Shown here: positions 54,540 to 63,592 of the stretch, in pieces
How the letters are laid out: each line of letters starts with the position of its first letter
Numbering within the stretch: position 1 is the first letter of the stretch
DNA from: Kiritimatiellia bacterium
GTDB taxonomy: Bacteria; Verrucomicrobiota; Kiritimatiellia; UBA8416; JADHWI01
DNA length: 64,000 nucleotides
NCBI GenBank assembly: GCA_030744755.1
Contig: JASLPY010000015.1
Span: 1-64,000 of the forward strand
Reading direction: 5' to 3'
The notes under the pieces: model-generated
The model's input: only the letters and a program-made list of their open reading frames with translations
The model's database searches: none
Told to the model about the DNA's origin: nothing
Program-made: the position numbers and the translations under genes

Positions 54540-56240
54540 GCTCCTCCTCAATGCAATAATGCGTGGTTCGCGTTGCACGGGGCAACGTGTCCAAGTTAGT
54601 ACGTGCACTCACAAGAAGGAGGAGCCAAATGAAGTATTACACATCAACGACGGAATTCAATTGTGGAATAGACCTGCACGCCCGGCAGATGTACGCCTGC
54701 GTGATGGATCGCCAGGGTAAGAAACTGGTGCATACGAATATAAAGGGCAATGACTTCAGCTACTTTCTAAAGCGGGTTGCGCCGTACCGACATGATTTAA
54801 CCGTGGTCAGCGAATGTACGTTCAACTGGTATTGGCTGGCCGATGCCTGTTTCGATGCTAACATCAAGTTTGTCCTGGCTCATGCTCTGTACCTGAAGCA
54901 CATTCACGGGGGCAAGAATAAGAACGATCGCATTGACTCGGAGAAGCTAGCCCATCTGTTAAGAGCCAACCTGATTCCTCCCTCGTATATCTATCCTTCG
55001 GAACGCCGTCCAGTCCGAGCTCTTCTGCGCCAGCGCATGAGCTACGTGTGGGAACGGGCGACTTTGCAAACTCATCTGTCCATGAATCAGACTGCCGAGG
55101 GGCTGGTGCCGGCCAGGAAGGGCGGGCACAACCGGGATGCCTGGGAAGAACGCATCCTGGAACAGTACAGCAATCCGCTTCACAAGTTCGCCGCATCCTG
55201 TGACATGAACATGATTCGTGCCTACGATGTTCAGATTGAGCAACTGGAAGCCGAGATCGTTCGCCAGGCCAAGAGGGATCTGGGTCGTGACTACCATCTA
55301 CTGCTCTCCGTGCCCGGCATCGGAAGAGTGTTGGCCATGACACTGCTCTTTGAAGTCGACACCATCACGCGTTTCCCCACTGTCAAAGACTTCCTCAGCT
55401 ACTGCCGCCTGGTGAAAGGCTCGGTGGCCAGTGCAGGCAAGGTCAAGGGGTTGACCGGTGGCAAGATGGGCAACGCCTATCTGCGCTGGACTTTCGGTCA
55501 AGCGGCCGTTATTGCCAAGCGCAACCATGCACTTCTGACTCCTTATGCTGAGAAACTCGTCGCTAAGCGTGGAAAATTCAAGGGAAACGCTATCCTGGCC
55601 AACAAGATCGCACGTTCTGTCTATTTCATGCTTCAGAATGGAATGGCCTTTGATGCCGAACGTCTCATTGCCACTTCAATTTAGAAAGGAATATGCCCGG
55701 ACGGAGATGAACCCGGACGCCCAACTGGGAAGCCGCAATATCATCCTGCGCACCGAGAACACTCACTACTGGGATCCCGCAAGGCAAGCCCGCACGTTCT
55801 CGTAGGAAGACAGGCAAGCCCAATGCGTTTGAATGGGTCGCTCCGTCTCGGGCGTCACTATAGCTTTGAATGATGAGGTCATCCGCCCCTGACCCGAACC
55901 CGCAAAAAACTGGGACCACCGAGCGTGAAAGCGTATCGCGACAAGCCCCCAATTCTTCGTGAATGGGTGGGGCCAGGGCGAACCCGAGTGTTTTCTGAGC
56001 CGCCGCCGCACGTTTGATGCGGCGGCTATGAGATGAGCCGGACATCCGCCACGATGCCCACGCGTCAAAAGTGGCAGAGCCTGACTCTCCCTCTACTGAG
56101 CTCGCATGGTTGTTTGGTCGGAAGATCCACATACCGAATTCAAGTCGGAACCCGTCATTTGGAGACGGAAAAGGCGGAAGAAAGAAAATCCGTTCAAGGG
56201 GCGTTTTTGTGTTTGCTATCGACCGGGCTTAATGGTTGTT
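54540..56240 (+). mobile_element. IS110-family insertion sequence (boundaries approximate)
   Basis: The element comprises a DEDD transposase gene (54629-55684) with about 90 bases of non-coding DNA before it and about 550 after it. IS110 elements lack clear terminal inverted repeats and carry a guide (bridge/seeker) RNA in one non-coding end, so ends cannot be set from one copy. The long 3' non-coding arm suggests the IS1111 subgroup. The left edge coincides with the break in the ELWxxDGT gene. Confidence 0.65.
54629..55684 (+). CDS. IS110-family transposase (RuvC-like DEDD)
   Basis: 351 residues from the ATG at 54629, with AGGAGGAG upstream; an upstream in-frame extension is not needed. The N-terminal RuvC-like domain has the DEDD set D15 (CGIDLHARQ), E62 (VVSECTFNWYW), D100 and D103 (NDRIDSEKLAHLLRA). 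A central coiled coil (QIEQLEAEIVRQ) leads to the Transposase_20 domain (LLSVPGIGRVLAMTLL, LSYCRLVKGSVASAGK) with the candidate Ser nucleophile in SVAS. It appears intact. IS110 recombinases insert at short targets chosen by an element-encoded guide RNA. Confidence 0.9.
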   Translation: MKYYTSTTEFNCGIDLHARQMYACVMDRQGKKLVHTNIKGNDFSYFLKRVAPYRHDLTVVSECTFNWYWLADACFDANIKFVLAHALYLKHIHGGKNKNDRIDSEKLAHLLRANLIPPSYIYPSERRPVRALLRQRMSYVWERATLQTHLSMNQTAEGLVPARKGGHNRDAWEERILEQYSNPLHKFAASCDMNMIRAYDVQIEQLEAEIVRQAKRDLGRDYHLLLSVPGIGRVLAMTLLFEVDTITRFPTVKDFLSYCRLVKGSVASAGKVKGLTGGKMGNAYLRWTFGQAAVIAKRNHALLTPYAEKLVAKRGKFKGNAILANKIARSVYFMLQNGMAFDAERLIATSI

Positions 56241-56288
56241 AGGTGTGTGCCAAGCAGCCTTTAGCTGGATTGAGCTTTCGATCACTGC
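55685..56288 (+). ncRNA. Non-coding 3' arm of the IS110 element, candidate guide RNA
   Basis: About 600 bases without a convincing gene after the transposase stop. A strong hairpin GCCGCCGCA-CGTTTGA-TGCGGCGGC sits at 56002-56026 with an alternative register at 55998-56027. In IS1111-type elements the seeker/bridge RNA is transcribed from the non-coding DNA after the transposase, so this arm is the place to look. Short frames on either strand here lack any family pattern. The last part (56245-56288) is the 3' flank of the next gene. Confidence 0.4.
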
Positions 56289-59200
56289 CTACTGCCTGCT
56301 CGCCACCTTGGAGCCTTCCTGATCGGTAATAACCACCCGAAAACCTACGTCCACGAACTTCATCCCGGGGCGGACCGGCATTTTTGAGAACGGGGTTGCC
56401 GTTTTGGGCCGGTCGCGCCAGCCTCCGCCTTTTGCAATTACCTGCGGCGGGTAGCTTGCCGTTTTCGGCGGTGTCCAGACGGTTGTCGTCCATTCCGCCA
56501 CGTTCCCGATCAGGTCGTAAATGCCCGCTTCGTTCGGCGCGTATTTCCCGACGTCCGTTGACACCCTCGCGCCGTCTTCGGAAGTCAGAACCGAAGGCCG
56601 CCACTGTGGCATTTCTCCATTGGCGTGCTTCACGAGATACGACTTGTCCGCAAGGTTCGCAAGTGAGCTGAAGTCCTTCCCTGCATAACCCTTTTCGTCG
56701 CAGTTCCCATACACGGCCGCCCACTCCCACTGTTCCTCCGTGGGGAGGGTGCAGTTCCTGCCGGTCTTTTCTGAAAGCCACTTGCAGAACTCGAGTGCCT
56801 GCCGCTGCGAGATACGTACCACCGGTTGCCTGGGTCCGTTGAGTGCAAATCCTCTCACAATTCCGTCACCGAAATGCAGTCTTTCGTTGCTGTCCAGGCG
56901 ACTGTCGTGGGTGGGGTCGAACAGGTTGAACAGTTCATTCGCGGTTTCCTGCGTGGCAATCCAGAAGGGCTTGTCTACCGTAACCTTCCGTTCGTGCAGT
57001 TCGTCTTCGGTGCCGTCAATGTTACCCGTCACGTACGACCCGGAAGGAATGCGCACAAATGTCATCTTCAATGTCTCGGGAGTAATCCTGGGCCGTTTGC
57101 GGTCCTCCTTTATCTGTGCATACTTCCTCTCGAGATTCTCCTTCTCGTTCGAGAGATCAAGCGTCAATATGCGCGCCTTGCCCGATGCCGGATCTACCGC
57201 CCCGGACATTGCCTCCTCGTTCACCCTAGGCGGGAACTTGTCGCGAATGGAGGAGGGGATAGGTACTCTCATTGGCTTGACCGGTGTAACGGCTGAAACG
57301 ACGCTGGCTGCACCTTCCTCCGGCAGAACCACGGCGGTTTCCGGGTCAAAGGTGATCCCTCCGTACCTTTTCATCAATTCGGCACGTTTCTTTCCATAGT
57401 CTTGAGGGAACTGGGGGTTCGTGATCTCCTGCCAGCTTCCGTGTGCAGGCGTATTCATGTCGATCCAGGTGACGATCCTATCCCAGGCTTCCTTGTCCAG
57501 CCGTACTCCGTGGTGTCCCTTCTTAAGCATCTGGACGAGCTTCGTCTGGTCGGCGTGATAGTCGTAGGGTGTGAGCAGGTGAAGATCGCTTTCCAAAGTG
57601 GCGCTCCTGGCGAAGCGGAAAAGTTCGAGGTAAGCAGGCGAGAAATGCATTCCGCCGTAAGCTTTGCCGTTCGTTGCCTCCAGGTGGTCTTTATGCCAAA
57701 GGGGCCGGTCAATCTGGTCCACTAGCGCCTTTTCAGGGGAGTTTGCTTTTTTGGACCTTCCTGTGCCGCGCACGACGATATCGGGTCTCAACGTCAGGTT
57801 GGCGATCTTCCGCCCGTCGAATCCCTTCTTGTCGGTTTTCTCGTTGTGGCAACTGATGCAGTACTTGTTCAGGACAGGCTGCACTTCGCGGTTGAAACTG
57901 AACCCGCGCATCGGGCCATACCACGGGGCGATCTTTGACGGCGCTCTGAGCAGCGCTTTCGCCCTTTGCACCGGCGGCGTTGACCTGGCATCTTCATGGC
58001 AACCAACGCAAGAGAGTGCCTCGCCGGGGCGACAGGTGAACCAGCTTCGCATCAACTGGACAGCCTTGCCTTCTTCGTCGAGGGGTTGAATCGCGAGTGG
58101 CATCATGGCCGGTACCGTGAAGTTTGCACTGCCGTCCTCCTCGACTGGAACGGTTCCGAGAATAACCCGGACATCCCATGGCCCGTCCATTCCGACACGA
58201 TCGGACTGTCCTCCCATCCGTCGCATCGCGTAGTTGTAAGAATAGACCCGCAGGCTCTTGATTGTCCCCTTCGGTACTCCCTCCGTGCCTTTCCCGAAGT
58301 AGACATTGCTGAGCATTACTGTCGCAGTGGTGGCCTTTGGGTCCGTCTTGTCGGGTGTGACCGGTGGGCGTACCCGCGGTCTCCATGGCGTGGGTTCAAG
58401 TAGGTTGCGGCCTTCAATACTGCAAAGCTCCAGTCCGTTGTCAAAAACGTCCACAAGGAAGATGCCTTGTTTCTTCGCGTTCCAGCCATTGCCGGGCCAG
58501 CAGGCGGTGAGAAAGTACTTGTCCGACAGAGGATGCGACGACGTGATCTTCGGGTCACGGTATCCCAGGCCGTCGGCGATTCTCGGAAACACATCTTTCT
58601 TGTAACCCGGAACTTGCTGAACAACGCCGTCGGCCTCGAATGTGCCTCTTGCCGTATCAAACAAGAACATGCCGCCTATGGTTCCGGAGTGATGCCCCAC
58701 TACAGATGCAACAAACTTGGTCGTACTGCCGGGAACAGGCTTGGGGTAGAACATGCAGTTGGGCCAGTAGGAGTTGCTCCCGTACATTGCCTGTTGTCCC
58801 GTGCCGTCCGGATTCATGACAAACATTATCCGGTTGAAGGCGTGGGGCGTGTCCGTGTAATCCCAGCGGAGGTACATCACACGGCCGTCCGAACGAATCG
58901 TGGGATGCCAGTCATGGTCCTGGTCGTTCGTGAGCCGTTCGATGGTACCGTCAGTCTTCCTCCGATAGAGATTGCCAATCGGAGAACCGCCGCGAATGCA
59001 GGGCACGCCGTTCATTGTTGCCGTGCTGACAAAGATAATCGAATCGTCGGGGCAGTAACAGGCATCGTAGTTACTGACATCGCTCTCCGGGATGGTCTCA
59101 ATCTCGCGCACAACCGGCAGCCTGGTTGTCTGGTCCAGTTTCGGAGGCAGATCGACCTCGAAAAGCTGGTGGCTACGGCTTTTGAACCCGGTTGCCGTGT

Positions 59201-59858
59201 AGAGAAGCTTGTCAGCTTCCCAGTGCAAGTCGATCGCAATCATGTTGCGTCTTTCCGGAGGGACAAAAAGCGTTGTTACATCACCGTCGGGCGACACAGG
59301 GGATAGCACCTTCAAAGCAACGCCTCCCTCACGCGTAGTGCCGGCTTGCGAATCGAGGCTGAGCCAGTTTCGGGGAGTCATCGGGCTGATGGAATCGACG
59401 AACAGGAGCCGGTCAAAGTCAATCAGCGGGTTGGCAAGCAACGCTTCCTTGAACAACCGGTCAAACTCGTCGGCCAGCGGTTCTATCGGCTCGCCCGTTT
59501 CTTTTACCGCCTTTTCCAGGTCGGCAAGGCGAGCCAGATAGTCTCTTCCTTTAGGGTACCTGTTGCCGAATGTTTGCGTCAGATCTCTGATCGCAAGGCG
59601 CAACGAGTCGAAGTTGTTTCGGAAAGGATTGGTCTGGCCCGGTTTCAGGCGAGGTGATTTCTCTCCGGGCTTCTGATGCTCATGACGAATCCACTCGAAC
59701 CGGACAGTCGTTCGCGGGAGATCGGCGTTGATGGCTGGTTTCGGCGGGGGAGCGCCGAAAGCGGATAGCGCAAAGACGGCAACGAGGCAAAGACCTAATA
59801 CCAACCGAGCCATAGTTGAGCGAGATGTCCGGGGACTGCGGATGCAACTTGTTAGCAT
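56289..59858 (-). CDS. HzsA-like exported dihaem protein fused to a SUMF1 (FGE-sulfatase) domain
   Basis: 1189 residues from the ATG at 59858 (GAGGAAC upstream, signal peptide MARLVLGLCLVAVFALSAFG within the first 40). The open frame further upstream only reflects antisense of the GH106 leader. Residues 60-560: helical linker and propeller blades (DWHPTIRSDGRVMYLRWDY). Haem sites CVGCH near 615 and CISCH near 665. From about 920 there is a formylglycine-generating-enzyme-type domain: MTFVRIPSGSYVTG, PVVRISQRQALEFCKWLSEK, LPTEEQWEWAA, GIYDLIGNVAEWT, KGGGWRD, VGFRVV. The paired Cys of true FGE are not evident, so it is more likely a SUMF1-like binding or modifying domain. It is divergent from the GH106 gene (292-base gap). 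Confidence 0.83.
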   Translation of the reverse strand: MLTSCIRSPRTSRSTMARLVLGLCLVAVFALSAFGAPPPKPAINADLPRTTVRFEWIRHEHQKPGEKSPRLKPGQTNPFRNNFDSLRLAIRDLTQTFGNRYPKGRDYLARLADLEKAVKETGEPIEPLADEFDRLFKEALLANPLIDFDRLLFVDSISPMTPRNWLSLDSQAGTTREGGVALKVLSPVSPDGDVTTLFVPPERRNMIAIDLHWEADKLLYTATGFKSRSHQLFEVDLPPKLDQTTRLPVVREIETIPESDVSNYDACYCPDDSIIFVSTATMNGVPCIRGGSPIGNLYRRKTDGTIERLTNDQDHDWHPTIRSDGRVMYLRWDYTDTPHAFNRIMFVMNPDGTGQQAMYGSNSYWPNCMFYPKPVPGSTTKFVASVVGHHSGTIGGMFLFDTARGTFEADGVVQQVPGYKKDVFPRIADGLGYRDPKITSSHPLSDKYFLTACWPGNGWNAKKQGIFLVDVFDNGLELCSIEGRNLLEPTPWRPRVRPPVTPDKTDPKATTATVMLSNVYFGKGTEGVPKGTIKSLRVYSYNYAMRRMGGQSDRVGMDGPWDVRVILGTVPVEEDGSANFTVPAMMPLAIQPLDEEGKAVQLMRSWFTCRPGEALSCVGCHEDARSTPPVQRAKALLRAPSKIAPWYGPMRGFSFNREVQPVLNKYCISCHNEKTDKKGFDGRKIANLTLRPDIVVRGTGRSKKANSPEKALVDQIDRPLWHKDHLEATNGKAYGGMHFSPAYLELFRFARSATLESDLHLLTPYDYHADQTKLVQMLKKGHHGVRLDKEAWDRIVTWIDMNTPAHGSWQEITNPQFPQDYGKKRAELMKRYGGITFDPETAVVLPEEGAASVVSAVTPVKPMRVPIPSSIRDKFPPRVNEEAMSGAVDPASGKARILTLDLSNEKENLERKYAQIKEDRKRPRITPETLKMTFVRIPSGSYVTGNIDGTEDELHERKVTVDKPFWIATQETANELFNLFDPTHDSRLDSNERLHFGDGIVRGFALNGPRQPVVRISQRQALEFCKWLSEKTGRNCTLPTEEQWEWAAVYGNCDEKGYAGKDFSSLANLADKSYLVKHANGEMPQWRPSVLTSEDGARVSTDVGKYAPNEAGIYDLIGNVAEWTTTVWTPPKTASYPPQVIAKGGGWRDRPKTATPFSKMPVRPGMKFVDVGFRVVITDQEGSKVASRQ

Positions 59859-60150
59859 GTTGTTCCTCTGTTTGACATGTAGCTGGATCCGCCCGCCTAC
59901 AACGCTATGCGTAGCACCTGCCCGCATCACTTCGTGACGCGATGTAGGCGGGTTGCGGGCAGGTGAGGATTCAGATGTATGTTGAAAGAGCTTACCGCAC
60001 CGCCCGCAGGGCGGGAATGACCATTTGCCTGCAAAATGCGCAAGTTGGCGTTTTCGTTCGCCACGCTCTGGTGATAGGATGCCGTGGTAAGTACTGAGGA
60101 AGGGCTTGTTGCTCACGAATTGCTCTATGCCATCGGTTAGGGAAGACAGA
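59859..60150. promoter_or_regulatory. Divergent promoter region between HzsA-SUMF1 and GH106 genes
   Basis: These 292 bases must hold both promoters. They contain the interleaved palindrome at 59892-59965. The 114 bases before the GH106 start (60037-60150) recur at 63361-63474 before the second GH106. I could not assign -35/-10 boxes with confidence. Confidence 0.45.
59892..59965. repeat. Interleaved inverted repeats (pseudoknot-like)
   Basis: CCCGCCTAC (59892-59900) pairs with GTAGGCGGG (59944-59952). CACCTGCCCGCA (59915-59926) pairs with TGCGGGCAGGTG (59954-59965). The two pairings interleave as a-b-a'-b'. A small TCAC-TTCG-TGA loop lies between. Confidence 0.55.
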
Positions 60151-63078
60151 ATGCGAATAACGAGAACACTCATGATTGCGGCAATGATCGCCCAGGCGAT
60201 ACTGCCTTGTGAAGGGAAGAATCTTGAAGACAGCTTCCGTGACCCACCCGACTCCGCCAAACCCTGGGTCTACTGGATCAATATGGACGGGCACCTCACC
60301 AGGGAGGGGATCACCGCCGACTTCGAGGCCATGACGCGGGCCGGGATCGGCGGCATGATTTACATGGATGTGGATGTAGGGGTGCCCAGGGGAAAAGTGC
60401 CGTTTATGAGTCAGACCTGGCAGGAGAACTTCAAGCATGCCGTGCTGGAATGCGAACGGCTGGGGCTTGAGTTTACCACCATCACGGGGCCGGGGTGGAC
60501 CGGCACCGGCGGTCCGTGGGTCAGGGCCGAACAGTCCATGCAGCACCTGGTTCCGGTGAGTGTGAACGCCAAGGGGCCCGGGAAGTTCAACCAGGTCTTG
60601 CCCAAGCCACAGCCGCGGGTGTCACGCTATCACAGGAAGCAGACGGCACAAATGCAGCAGGAGCTCGCCGGGTTCTATGAGGACGTGGCCCTGTACGCTT
60701 TTCCGCGTCGCGATCCGCTGATCGAGGACGTCGACGAAAAAGCCTTGTTCATCCGCAACCCCTATACTTCGATGAAGGGAGTCAGGCCCTACCTGCCGTC
60801 GCCGGCGAGTTACCCGGAACCGGATATATCGAAGGTGATCGATCCCAAAGACATCGTCGACCTGACCGATCGTCTGCAGCCGGATGGTCGCCTGGAGTGG
60901 GATGTGCCTGCCGGCGAATGGACCATTCTTCGCATGGGCCGACGGTCCACCGGCGCCAATACCCGGCCTGCTCCGGCGGCCGGGCTGGGTTTCGAAAGCA
61001 ACAAGTTCGACAAGAAATCCCTCCAGGCCCATTTCGAGGCATACTTCGATCCGCTGCTGAAACAGATCGGGCCGCGGCCGAAGGACCGGAAGACAGGCTT
61101 CACCGGCCTGGATGCCGACAGCTGGGAGATGAGCTCGCAGAACTGGACGCCAGGATTCCAGGAAGAATTCAAGAAGCGGCGGGGTTACGATCCCTGGCCC
61201 TATTTTCCCGCCTATTCCGGGCGAGTCGTGCGCAGCAGAGAGGTGACTGAACGGTTCCTCTGGGACGTTCGCATGACCTGCCAGGAGCTGCTGCTGGACA
61301 ATCACATCGGACACATGCAGAAGCTTTGCCATGAGCGCGGACTGAAACTGGCCATCGAACCCTATGACATGAACCCATGCAATGACCTGGACCTGGGGTC
61401 GTTTGCGGATATCCCCATGGGCGAGTTCTGGCTCAACACCTTCAATTCGGCGTGGAGCTGTATCGAGGCCGCTTCCATCGGCCACGTTATGGGCAAACCC
61501 ATTGTGGCCGCCGAGGCGTTCACGGCCGTCGGCACTTGGTGGCAGCAGACCCCTTGGACGCTGAAAGACCAGACCGACTGGGCCTTTGCGGCCGGAATCA
61601 ACCGTTTCGTGATCGTGACTTTTGCCCACCAGCCGTGGCTGGACAGGGCGCCGGGTATGATGTTTGCCGGGTACGGCCTGCACTGGGAGCGCACGCAAAC
61701 CTTCTGGCCGCTGCTGGATGGATATCATGAATACCTGGCACGCTGCTCCCAGCTGCTGCAGCAGGGAGTCGCCGTCTCCGATATCCTGTATCTCACGCCT
61801 GAAGGCGCCCCGCATGTGTTCCGTGCGCCGCCCACTGCGTTGGAGGGTGCCGACGGCAGGCTGCCGGACAAAAAGGGATACGGATTTGACGGATGCTCAC
61901 CGCGCATCCTGATGAGCCGGGCTGAGGTCAGGGACAGGCGGATCGTCTTTCCCGGTGGCAGTTCTTATCGCCTGCTGGTCCTGCCAAACTATAAAACCAT
62001 GACGCCACGGCTCCTCGCCAAGATAAGGGCCCTTGTCAAAGCCGGCGCCACCGTGATCGGCAATCCGCCTCAAAAGTCCCCCAGCCTGGTCGGTTATCCC
62101 GCATGCGATGAACAGGTGAAAGAACGCGCAGCAGAACTCTGGGGTAAACAGCCGGAGTCTGAGCGAAAGGTGGGGAAGGGACGTATCTTCCTGAATCCGG
62201 ATGCTCAATCCGGAACGCCTCACCCGTATCCGCGATACGAGACCACGGCGGCTGTGCTTGAGAAAATGGGAATCCCGGAAGACTTTCAGTCCGATGGTCC
62301 GGTTCGCTATGGACACCGCCGGACGGATACGGAGGAGATCTATTTCGTGGCCAACACAACGGACAAAAGGGTTGAAACATCCTGCCGGTTCGGGGTGGAG
62401 AAAGGCGTGCCGGAACTGTGGGACCCGATGACGACGAAGGTGAGGGCTTTGTCGATGTTTACCCATCAGGACAAAACCACCTCTATCCCGATGACCTTCG
62501 AACCACACCAGAGCTTTTTCGTAGTTTTTCCCAGCAACGACGCACTCAAGTCGCCGGCAACTGCAGACAGTGTGAACTTCCCCAAGGCAGCACACGTGAC
62601 GACCCTGGGCGGATCGTGGGAAGTCTCCTTCAATCCAGAATGGGGCGGTCCGGAAAAGATCACCTTCCAAACGCTTCAGGATTGGAGCAAACGAAATGAG
62701 GACAATATCAAGTTCTACTCCGGTATTGCGACTTACCGGAAGATCTTTGATTCCCCCCGCGTTACAGGAAGATCCGTTTATCTCGATCTTGGGACCGTCC
62801 ATGAAATGGCTCGAGTAACGTTGAATGGAGAGAAGCTCGGTGTAGTCTGGTGCGCGCCCTGGTGGATTGATATCTCAGACGCCTTAAAGGAGAAAGAGAA
62901 CCACCTCGAAATCGAAGTGGCCAACTTGTGGCCCAACCGGCTCATTGGAGATGCGGCCAAACCGCAGGACAAACGTGTTACGTGGACCATCCGCGCACAC
63001 CCATTCAAAGCCGGAAGCAAGCTCCTTCCCTCCGGTCTGTTGGGGCCGGTACGGTTGATGGCTGCAAATGGCGACTGA
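60151..63078 (+). CDS. GH106-family glycoside hydrolase (alpha-L-rhamnosidase-like)
   Basis: 975 residues from the ATG at 60151 (GGAAGACAGA upstream). A signal peptide (MRITRTLMIAAMIAQAILPC) ends in a possible lipobox-like Cys. Then DPPDSAKPWVYWINMDGHLT, the typical GH106 opening, a TIM-barrel region (AGIGGMIYMDVDVG, GLDADSWEMSSQNWTPGF, GKPIVAAEAFTA), the glycine-rich Rossmann-like segment LLVLPNYKTMTP and a C-terminal jelly roll (YLDLGTVHEMARVTLNGEKL) that binds the substrate. GH106 enzymes release terminal alpha-L-rhamnose. With RhaT and the deoxy-sugar operon 40 kb away this supports growth on rhamnose-containing glycans. It is followed by a second GH106 gene. Confidence 0.88.
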   Translation: MRITRTLMIAAMIAQAILPCEGKNLEDSFRDPPDSAKPWVYWINMDGHLTREGITADFEAMTRAGIGGMIYMDVDVGVPRGKVPFMSQTWQENFKHAVLECERLGLEFTTITGPGWTGTGGPWVRAEQSMQHLVPVSVNAKGPGKFNQVLPKPQPRVSRYHRKQTAQMQQELAGFYEDVALYAFPRRDPLIEDVDEKALFIRNPYTSMKGVRPYLPSPASYPEPDISKVIDPKDIVDLTDRLQPDGRLEWDVPAGEWTILRMGRRSTGANTRPAPAAGLGFESNKFDKKSLQAHFEAYFDPLLKQIGPRPKDRKTGFTGLDADSWEMSSQNWTPGFQEEFKKRRGYDPWPYFPAYSGRVVRSREVTERFLWDVRMTCQELLLDNHIGHMQKLCHERGLKLAIEPYDMNPCNDLDLGSFADIPMGEFWLNTFNSAWSCIEAASIGHVMGKPIVAAEAFTAVGTWWQQTPWTLKDQTDWAFAAGINRFVIVTFAHQPWLDRAPGMMFAGYGLHWERTQTFWPLLDGYHEYLARCSQLLQQGVAVSDILYLTPEGAPHVFRAPPTALEGADGRLPDKKGYGFDGCSPRILMSRAEVRDRRIVFPGGSSYRLLVLPNYKTMTPRLLAKIRALVKAGATVIGNPPQKSPSLVGYPACDEQVKERAAELWGKQPESERKVGKGRIFLNPDAQSGTPHPYPRYETTAAVLEKMGIPEDFQSDGPVRYGHRRTDTEEIYFVANTTDKRVETSCRFGVEKGVPELWDPMTTKVRALSMFTHQDKTTSIPMTFEPHQSFFVVFPSNDALKSPATADSVNFPKAAHVTTLGGSWEVSFNPEWGGPEKITFQTLQDWSKRNEDNIKFYSGIATYRKIFDSPRVTGRSVYLDLGTVHEMARVTLNGEKLGVVWCAPWWIDISDALKEKENHLEIEVANLWPNRLIGDAAKPQDKRVTWTIRAHPFKAGSKLLPSGLLGPVRLMAANGD

Positions 63079-63474
63079 CGGCAAGACCCCGCAGTTCCAG
63101 AAGGAATACGTGCATTAAGGAATACGTGCATTCGAAAGGAATACGTGCATTCGACACGTTAAGTCTTTCTGGGAGAGTGGGATATGGCTCTTTTGAGCTC
63201 TCCTGCATGGCTTAGATGCGAAAAAGCAGCTCGCAATTGACGTCTAAGGGTAATAGCGGGGGTCGGCATCCTTATGCCAATCGACCGAATAGCGGTGGTG
63301 CAGAGATGACGAACTGGTGGGGCGGTGATGCCGGAACCGCTGCTCCCGGCAGCATCTGCGTGCGCAAGTTGGCGTTTTCGTTCGCCACGCTCTGGTGATA
63401 GGATTCCGTGGTAAGTATTGAGGAAGGGCTTGTTGCTCACGAATAGCACTGTGCCATAGGTTGGAGAAGACAGA
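63079..63474. other. Intergenic region between tandem GH106 genes
   Basis: 396 bases with no gene. It holds three direct copies of a 16-bp word just after the first GH106 stop, about 200 bases with no recognisable structure, and at 63361-63474 a near copy (about 93% by eye) of the leader of the first GH106 gene, which should act as the promoter and ribosome-binding region of the second. Confidence 0.6.
63101..63151 (+). repeat. Three copies of the 16-bp word AAGGAATACGTGCATT
   Basis: Exact copies at 63101-63116, 63117-63132 and 63136-63151. The first two abut and the third is offset by 3 bases. The core TACGTGCA is nearly self-complementary. Iteron-like operator or slippage product. Confidence 0.7.
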
Positions 63475-63592
63475 ATGCGAATAACGAAAACACTCATGAT
63501 TACGATAATGATCGCCCTGGCGATACTGTCTTGTGAAGGGAAGGACCTCGAGAATGGCTTCCACGACCCACCCGATTCCGCCAAGCCCTGGT
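63361..63592 (+). repeat. Duplicated leader and signal-peptide segment of GH106 genes (second copy)
   Basis: 63361-63592 matches 60037-60268 with no gaps. I count 8 differences in the 114 upstream bases and about 17 in the first 117 coding bases. Similarity collapses after the DPPDSAKPW codons. Confidence 0.85.

Noticed and set aside
55665-56132. Minus-strand frame (155 codons) in the IS 3' arm as a passenger gene
   Set aside because: No domain or ribosome-binding site, it overlaps the transposase end, and such arms are normally non-coding.
47805-59858. Anammox hydrazine synthase
   Set aside because: Only alpha-like domains are present, with no beta/gamma subunits or hydrazine dehydrogenase. 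HzsA-like proteins are widespread in non-anammox PVC bacteria.
59859-60260. N-terminal extension of the HzsA-SUMF1 frame, with a similar minus-strand frame at 63159-63584
   Set aside because: They look alike only because both are antisense to the duplicated GH106 leader. The signal peptide and ribosome-binding site place the true start at 59858.
60622-61815. 397-codon minus-strand open frame inside the GH106 gene
   Set aside because: Antisense to a well-supported glycoside hydrolase, with no conserved motif.
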